Source: Prorocentrum cordatum
Lineage: Eukaryota > Sar > Dinophyceae > Prorocentrales > Prorocentraceae
Assembly (NCBI GenBank): GCA_963575745.1
Contig: CAUYUJ010017837.1
Location: 739,190-799,189, forward strand
Direction of reading: 5' to 3'
DNA: 60,000 nt
In this document: in pieces, positions 53,671 to 60,000 of the stretch
How positions within the stretch are numbered: position 1 is the first letter of the stretch
How the letters are laid out: each line of letters starts with the position of its first letter
Program-made: the position numbers and the translations under genes
The notes under the pieces: generated by a model
Database searches by the model: none
Told to the model about the DNA's origin: nothing
The model's input: only the letters and a program-made list of their open reading frames with translations

Positions 53671-54528
53671 TCGTAGTCGCATTCGCGATGACAGTCGCAG
53701 CGGCAACGGCAGTCGCAGTCACAGCCTCAACCTCAGCCTGCCTCAGCCTCAGCCTCAGCCTGCCTCAGCCTCAGCCTGCCTCAGCCTCAGCCTCAGCCTG
53801 CTTCAGCCTCAGCCTCAGTCTGCCTTCAGCCTCGGCCTCAGCCTCAGCCTGCCTCAGCCTCAGCCTGCATCAGCCTCAGCCTCAGCCTCAGCCTGCCTCA
53901 GCATCAGCCTGCTCAGCCTCAGCCTCAGCCTGCCTCAGCCTCAGCCTCAGTCTGCTTCAGCCTCAGCCTCAGTCTGCCTTCAGCCTCGGCCTCAGCCTCA
54001 GCCTGCCTCAGCCTCAGCCTGCCTCGGCCGCAGCATCAGCCTGCCTCAGCATTCAAAATGTGGGCCAGGAACGAAGTCCGGGAACTAGAAGAACACGAAG
54101 TGGCCTACAGTTGGCTCCGGGCATTCAAAATGTGGCCGGGGAATGGAGTTCTGGGAACTTGAAGAGCACGAAGTGGCCTACAGTTGGCTCCGGGCATCCA
54201 AAATGTGGCCCAGGAATTGAGCTCTGGGAAATCGAAGAGCACGAAGTGGCCTACAGTTGGCTCCGGGCATCCAAAATGCGGCCCGGGAATGGAATTCTGG
54301 GAACTCGAAGACCACGAAGTGGCCTACAGTTGGCTCTGGGTATTCAGAATGTGGCCCGGGAATGGAGTTCTGGGAGGTCGAAGAGCACGAAGTGTGTGAC
54401 TGTTTGCGCAAAACGAGTGCGGCGGCAGCCGCGGCGGCAGCCTGTCCGGGTCCCGCCCAGACCCCCCTGAGGAGTCATGATGTTTTTTTTTGAAACCACT
54501 AGAAACCTATCAGCAAGAGCTGTTAGGT
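53581..54528. mobile_element. Compound satellite unit 2 with short inverted ends
   Basis: Starts acctaacagcg at 53581 and ends gctgttaggt at 54528. The order matches unit 1: 100-bp repeat, CAGCCT minisatellite (about 53725-54045), five units of the 73-bp satellite (54046-54400), conserved block (cgcccagacccccctgagg), hairpin. It is half the length of unit 1 because both internal arrays are shorter. Confidence 0.5.
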
Positions 54529-54580
54529 AAAAACACCAGGAGGCCCCAGGAGGTTCCAGGAGGCCCCCAGGAGGCTCCGA

Positions 54581-54859
54581 GGCGGGGTCTGGGGCTCGAT
54601 TTTGGAATGATTTTTCAAGCGAAACCGCCATTCCCTGAGAATCGGGGTCAAAATTATTGAAATTACAATGTGTTTTTGAAGGTGTGATGCTAAACTGTTG
54701 AAATTCCCATGTGTTTTTGGGCCCTGACGTCACGATCTGCGTGAGGGGTGCCACCGATTTTCAGAATTTCGAGGATGTCCCGAGCGAAACGCCCAGAAAA
54801 ATCGCGGACGCGTGCGCACTAATCGCCTCTGAGCTCTACTCCCTCGGAGAGGTGCGTAT

Positions 54860-54862
<3 letters not shown>
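54581..54862. other. Spacer, nothing recognised
   Basis: A near-repeat (attattgaaattacaatgtgt and a second copy at 54695) is the only structure noted. Confidence 0.4.

Positions 54863-54912
<50 letters not shown>
54863..54912. repeat. (AT)n microsatellite
   Basis: 50 bases of AT. A shorter run follows at 54936-54962. Confidence 0.95.
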
Positions 54913-54915
<3 letters not shown>

Positions 54916-54961
54916 CACACACATCTACATATACATTATATATATACATATATATATATAT

Positions 54962-55200
54962 AACCTTGCGTTCGGCAACAAAGAAACACTGGCAATATAA
55001 AACTTGCACCGGCAGGGAACAAAGAGGACATAATGAGAAAGCAGGGCACTCGGCATGAAATCAACAAGACATAATCAGGAAAACCTAAGATTCGCAGCGA
55101 AAGCGTTAGGAAGCGTAGGAGATCTCTTCGTTCGGCGAAAAAGGAACACTACATAATCATAAATTCCGCGCGATCGGCACGAAACAGGCATGACGTGGGC
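54962..55200. repeat. Second array of the 40-45 bp satellite
   Basis: Diverged units such as ccttgcgttcggcaacaaag and gcactcggcatgaaat, with acataatcagg between them. Same family as 49880-50615. Confidence 0.8.
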
Positions 55201-56073
55201 GAAACGACTTTGCGCTTGGGAAAAAACATCAAAATTAAATGTTCCCCGGCAACCCTCCAAGTGACCCCTCTGCATTCCCGGTTTTTCCCCAGCCCCCGCG
55301 CCGGCGACGTCTGGAATTCCCGGCAGGGCGCCGCGATGTCCCGGGCATGCTTGGCGGGCCCGGCCCGGCCCTCCTCCTCTTGCCTTCAATCCCCCGTCCC
55401 CACTCCCCCTTTCCTCCTCCCTGAGCCTCCGCCTCTTCTCCCCGCCATTTTTCTTCGCTCGTCGCCGTCGCCGCCGCCGTCGCCGCCTCGTCGCCGTCGC
55501 CTTTGGCGCCGTCGTGCCGCAGTCGCCGCCGCCGCGCGAGCGCAGGCGGCGCGCGGGGCCTCCCCCGCTTGTCGTCGCCCTCAAAAATCCTCTTCCTCCT
55601 CCCCCATTTCCTTCTCCTCCTCGCCCCCCCCCCCTTCTCCTCGCCCGCCTCCGCCTCCTCGCGCCCCCTCTTTTTCATTCTCCTCGCCCCCCTCCCCCCC
55701 CTCGCCCTCGTCGCCCCTGGACCTCCCCCCCTCCTCGTGTCATCGCCCCCCTGCCCTTATCCTTCTCTTCCCGCGCCCTCCTCGCCCCCCTCCCCCCGCG
55801 CTCGACTGCCAAGCGGGTGCGTCTCCGTCCAATTTCTCGGGCGCGAAACGACGGCGGCCTTCGCGCGAACACTGTCTGGGGAACTTGCGATCAGCGCCGC
55901 CGGCGTCGCGCCACGCCGCGGCTGTCTGCGTCAAAGCCATGACAAGAACCACCAGTGCTACAGCCATCGTCTCCGCCCCTGCCGCCGCCGCCGCCATGTC
56001 CAGCGGCGGCGGGGGCGCGGGCGGCGGGCGCCCCTGACCCCGAGCGCGCGGGGGGGGGCATGGGCCGCGACGA

Positions 56074-56117
<44 letters not shown>

Positions 56118-56876
56118 TGGGCCGCGACGAGGAGGGGGGGGGGGGGGGGGCGAGGGGGAGGGCGAGGGTGCATGAGGAGGAGGAAAGGGAAGGCGCGGAA
56201 AATATGCGCCCCGGGGGGGCCGCGGGCGCCTGCCCGCCGCCCCCCGCGCAGGAGCGGCGCGCCGGGGCTGGGCAAGGCGGGCGGGCGCGGGCGCGCTGTC
56301 CCGCCGCATTTTTGCCGCGCTCTCCTTTCGGGCAGCTCGGCGCCTGCCGCTGCTGTCGCTGGCGCCCTCGCCCGTGGATCGCCCGCCCCCCCCCCCCCCC
56401 TGCCTCGACCCCCCCCTCGTCGTCTTCCCATTATTCCTCCCCCCCGCTGTCTCCGCCCTCTTCTCTTCCATATTTGCCCACTGACTGCTGCTGGTGTTGG
56501 CGGCCGCGATGGCGCCGGCGACCCTCCTGTCTCGGCCGCCGCCCCTGCTCTTGCTACCCGCCATCGCCCCGCGTGCTTGGCATTCCCCTCTTCTTGCCCC
56601 TGCTCCTCATCCCCCACTGCGCCCCCCGATGCCCCTTCCCTATCCTGCAATGAAAACGAGGCGCGCGCGATTCAGGCAAGTCTCGTGCGGCGACGAGCAA
56701 CCGCGATTTCCCCTGGGCGAAATCAATGATTTCGCGTGTTATTACTGCGCGGGAAGATCGCGGGGGGCCCGGGGCCGGCGCGGGGAAGCCGTCGCAGGCG
56801 CGGAGCGTTCTCTAGGGGGCCTCCACAGCCCCGTCCGAGTTCATCTCTGGGGCCCGACCCATGACAGGAATGACAT
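55201..56876. other. GC-rich low-complexity DNA, no supported gene
   Basis: Pyrimidine-rich 55370-55790, then G runs and gcc repeats. Frames are open on several strands at once and give Pro/Ser/Arg or Gly/Arg repeats. Confidence 0.5.
56077..56115. repeat. G homopolymer, 39 bases, in a tandem pair
   Basis: catgggccgcgacgaggagg followed by a long G run occurs twice (56059 and 56116). The first run is 39 bases, the second about 17. Confidence 0.9.
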
Positions 56877-57221
56877 TCAGCTGTGAGAAAATTTTACTTG
56901 CTCAGTGCTCAGTGCCTGGCCCGGCGGTCTGCCCCTCCCAACGAACAGCCCCGCGTCGTCGGCCATCCGGCGCCCTGGCCCTACACTCGTCGTCGGGGCC
57001 TCGGCCTGCAGGTCGCCAGGGCATTCCGCGGCGAGTCCATCGCGCTCGAGGAAAGCAAAAATACAGACGCGTAAAATGCGCGGCGCGTCCTCCTCAAGGA
57101 CGGCCGCCCCGCCAGCGCCGAGCAATCCTCCGACGCAGACGGGAAGGATAATGGCAGCAATCGCCTTGGCCAGGCCGCCCGCGCCGCGGACGCGGCGCAG
57201 AAATCGGGAAGACTCGGGCAC
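56877..57221 (-). CDS. Hypothetical protein with one hydrophobic segment
   Basis: The frame reads MPESSRFLRRVRGAGGL, then AIAAIILPVCVGGLLGAGGA, a likely membrane helix, then LRVCIFAFLERDG and a polar end. It is more protein-like than its surroundings. No family recognised, and it may be one exon. Confidence 0.35.
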   Translation of the reverse strand: MPESSRFLRRVRGAGGLAKAIAAIILPVCVGGLLGAGGAAVLEEDAPRILRVCIFAFLERDGLAAECPGDLQAEAPTTSVGPGRRMADDAGLFVGRGRPPGQALSTEQVKFSHS

Positions 57222-57264
57222 CGAGGCGCACTGAAGTTTGATGCGCGCCTGCTCATGAGACTCC

Positions 57265-58400
57265 TCATTGGGAGCTGGGCGCCCTATATGATGTCGCTGC
57301 CGGCCCTGAGGTCGCTCGGTGCCTGGTTCGAGGCGGTCGCGAGATGCACCGCCTCCTCCTGCGCGCGCACCAGGGCCTCGATCTGCTCGCCGGTCGCGAC
57401 GGGGAGACAGGGCCCGCCGCGATCGCGACCCCCGTGAACGCGCAGCCGTGGAGCATGCGCTTCTCCTTCGGCCCCCTGCGCTTGCTCTTGTCGACGGGCG
57501 GGTTGGGGCACTCCCGCGGCCGTTGCCCGTTCTGCCCGCGCCCCTTACAGTGGGTGACCTCCATGGCCTGCTCCAGCGACGCCCTGCCTCGGCGCCCTAG
57601 TGAGCGTCGATCTCCACGGCCGCGCCCGCGCCCGGAGCGTCGGCCCCCGCCTCGTCCGCCGCGTTGGCAGTTGGCCCCCGCCGACTTCGCCGAGCCCTTG
57701 AGAAGTGCTCGGGGCCCTACTTGGCGGCTCTGTCGAGGCCCTCTCCTTCCACGCGCAACGCTTCTGTTCCAGCTGCAGGCGCGCCTCCTCGGCCTCGTCC
57801 TCGTCGAGCGATAGGTATTCGATCTCCGCCGCAATGACATCGACGTCCTCTTCCCTCGCGTCGGGGTCGCCCGCTTCGTCGGACCCTTCCCCCGTCTGCT
57901 TCAGCCTCGCCAAGCCAATCCTCGAGGTTGCTCGCCCCGGGCCCGGAGTTGGCGCGAGGGGCAGAGGAGGGGGGTCGGGGGCTGCTGGCGGCCCCTGACT
58001 GACCGACTCCTGCGGCCATCGCGGGGCGGGGCGTCGACCCCCCCGGCGTCGGGCGCCCGCTGTTGCCGCGGCCCATCTGCCGCACGGCCCGGGCGACGTC
58101 TCTGCGCGCCGGGCTGCCGCGCGCGAGCGCCCTGACCTTCCGTTGGCCCTGCGCGCTGAGCCCGGCGACCTCCTCCAGCATGAGCCCCTTCAGCTTCTCG
58201 GAAAGCCAGCGGTCGTTGCCTTCGGCTTCCTGGCGCTGAAGGTCTCTTCGACATGCGCACTGCGCCAGAAACTCCTTCGCCTTGCGGGCGCCCTCGTGCG
58301 GCGCTCGACGCCCACCCCTTCGCAGATCGCCCCCATCACATTCTCCTCTCATGAGGTCCACGCGCTGCAACGAGATGTCGAGCCACTGCTGACCCGTCAA
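57265..58400 (-). pseudogene. Gag-like gene, copy 1 downstream part
   Basis: The frame from 58400 reads LTGQQWLDISLQRVDLM, then DRWLSEKLKGLMLEEVAGLS. After a frame change near 57910 it reads an acidic stretch (DVDVIAAEIEYLSLDEDEAE). Further on it has EVTHCKGRGQNGQRPRECPN, which resembles a CCHC knuckle with one Cys changed to Arg and the His to Gln. This suggests gag of a retroelement. An in-frame TAA (58390-58392) separates it from the upstream part. Confidence 0.45.
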
Positions 58401-59236
58401 TTAATACTGGGGAAGGTCCTCGAACTTCGCGCGCGTGGCCCACTCGAACAAAAGAGTGGGGCTTCTGAGCTCGTCGCCACAGCGGAACGTCTGCATGTCG
58501 GTTCCCGCGCTGCAGCACTTTCTTCCGCTGGCGATAATGATTCCATCTGGGCCACGCCAGAAGTGCCGCGAAGTCCCCTCGCGTCGGCGGCGCCCAGCTC
58601 GTCGCCCAAGTCCGCGGCTGACCAGTCGCTCTGCTGTCGCCGCAGCTGCTGCTGCTGCTGCGCGCGCCAAGGCTTGCTGCCCCAGCCACCTCAAGCGTCG
58701 CCGCTGGCCATCTCGCCTTCGGCCACGCCGTCGCCGGGCCAGCCCGTGGACTTGCCTATCCAGGGGTCGCCCTGCAGCCATGGGTCGCCGCTCGCATTCT
58801 CCGTCTCGCCGCCGCTGGCGCCCGCCGCTGCTGATCCAGCCGCCCCCGCTGAACTCGTGCCCGCGATTGTGTCTCGCGCTATCTTCAAGACCAGCATCTG
58901 CACTAGGGCAGAGAGCTGGCGCCGTGACCAGGAGACTGCTCCAGAGCCGTCGCGGCGGAGGGCGCCTCGGGCCCCCCCTGGCCCTTGGCCCCGCCACTCA
59001 GCGCACCGCGCGTCTCGTCGCTCTCGGCCGGCACGCCGGCCGCGGCCGTGGATCTCGCGCTGTCCGTCTCGTCGAGCGAGACCGGCCCGGCCGCTGGAGC
59101 AGCGCGCTGCCGCCTTTCACCGGCTGTGGCCCGCGCCGCCCGCCGCGGCCATGGCCGGCCCCGCTCCGGCGCCAACTGCGGCGGCGGCAGGATGCGCAAA
59201 AGCTTTTTTTAACCTGGGGCCAACGCGGCAACGGAC
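58401..59236 (-). pseudogene. Gag-like gene, copy 1 upstream part
   Basis: The frame reads DGIIIASGRKCCSAGTDMQT and FEWATRAKFEDLPQY up to the TAA. In another frame DPWLQGDPWIGKSTGWPG lies near 58790-58740; repeated DPW motifs are seen at the start of some dinoflagellate gag-like proteins. 58870-59236 is Ala/Arg-rich and uncertain. Confidence 0.4.
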
Positions 59237-60000
59237 CTAACGAACAATGGCAGTGGCTATGTGTCTCTGTTTTCCACGCTGCCGCGCGCGAGCGCCCTCG
59301 CGTCCTGTTGACCGCGCGCGCTGAGCCCGGCGCCCTCCTCCAGCGTGGGGCCCCTTGAGTTTCTCGGAAAGCCAAAGGTCGTTGCCGTCGGCCTCCCGGA
59401 GCTGAAGGTCTGGTCTCTTCGACTCACGCATTGCGTCGCAGACTCCTTCGCCTCGCGGGCACCCTCGTAGAGCGCTCGACGTCCAACCCGTCGCAGATCG
59501 TCTCCATCGCGTTCTCCGCTCACGAGACCCATGCGCTGCAACAGGATGTCGAGCCACTGCTGACCTGTCAACTAATAGTAGGGAATGTCCTCGAACTTCG
59601 CTTGTCTGGCGCACTTGAACAGGAGGAGAAGAACTTCTCAGCTCGTCGCCACAGTGGAACGTCTATATTTCGGTTCCGCCGCTGAACCACCTTCTTCCGC
59701 TGGCGATCATGTCTCCATCCGGGCCATGCCGGCGGTGATGAGAAGTCTCCTCGTGTAGGCGGCGCCCAGCTCGTCGTCCAGTCCGTGGCTGATCAGTTGT
59801 TCTGCTGTCGCCATTGCTGCTGCTGTTGCTCATACCCAAGCTTGCTGCCCCAGTCGTCCAAGGCGTCGCCGCTGGTCAGCTTGTCCTCGGCCCCGCTGTC
59901 ACCAGGCCAGCCCGTGGACTTGCCTTTCCAGGGATCGTCCTTCAGCCATGGGTCGCCGCTCGCATTCTTTGTCTCGCCACCACTGGTGTCCGCTGCTGCT
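59237..60000 (-). pseudogene. Gag-like gene, copy 2 (partial)
   Basis: The copy of the gene at 57.3-58.8 kb reads CARQAKFEDIPYY, an in-frame TAG (59572-59574), then LTGQQWLDILLQRMGL. The frame is conserved with copy 1 on both sides of the stop. The downstream part decays near 59430. The 5' part continues beyond the window. Confidence 0.45.

Larger units (their letters stand above)
58143..60000. repeat. Tandem duplication, offset about 1170 bp
   Basis: 58143-58834 matches 59311 to the window end. Matches include ctgagcccggcg, cggaaagcca, aggatgtcgagccactgctg versus gagatgtcgagccactgctg, and agcccgtggacttgcc. The second copy runs off the window. Confidence 0.9.

Overview
The window looks like nuclear DNA of a large-genome eukaryote, most probably a dinoflagellate. 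The reasons are: gene remnants on one strand made of retroelement polyproteins of a kind I associate with dinoflagellates (divergent copia-type integrase, RNase H, gag with CCCH or CCHC zinc sites), introns with unusual ends, many G/C homopolymers and long minisatellites, and no bacterial operon, Shine-Dalgarno or prophage structure. Species cannot be named. I saw no tRNA, rRNA, CRISPR array or spliced-leader remnant.

Layout. 1-4.8 kb is GC-rich sequence followed by an AT-richer spacer, with little support for genes. 4.8-17.7 kb (minus strand) is element A, a decayed copia-type retroelement: gag coiled coil, gag zinc region, DSG protease, pre-integrase zinc site, integrase and RNase H. A 6.4-kb coding extension follows and holds a degenerate RNA 2'-phosphotransferase (Tpt1/KptA-like) domain. 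18.1-19.5 kb is a spliced coiled-coil host gene. 20.5-38.3 kb (minus strand) is element B, a second very large retroelement polyprotein: gag, a Tpt1-like domain, protease, a methyltransferase-like domain, integrase, reverse transcriptase and RNase H. Its integrase is split by a LINE remnant and GC minisatellite at about 23.7-26.4 kb. 39.1-39.9 kb is a second two-exon host gene. 40.9-41.4 kb holds the last two exons of a class III alcohol dehydrogenase. 41.8-46.6 kb is satellite DNA. 46.7-49.2 kb is a nearly intact PIF1-type helicase broken by one in-frame TAG, next to an integrase remnant. 49.9-55.2 kb is a mosaic of satellites, including two compound units with matching short inverted ends. 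55.2-60 kb is GC-rich low-complexity DNA, then a gag-like gene and the start of a tandem copy of it.

The most interesting signal is a set of short elements with terminal inverted repeats (TIRs) inside coding regions: 178 bp in gag of element A, 134 bp in the gene at 39 kb, and 118 bp in the alcohol dehydrogenase. In all three, removing exactly the element joins the flanking reading frames. A homologue of the 134-bp element lies in an intron at 19.0-19.1 kb. This is what introners (intron-generating transposable elements) would look like, and none of the three shows a clean GT-AG boundary at its inverted repeats. The second notable signal is the presence of Tpt1/KptA-like domains in both large retroelements.
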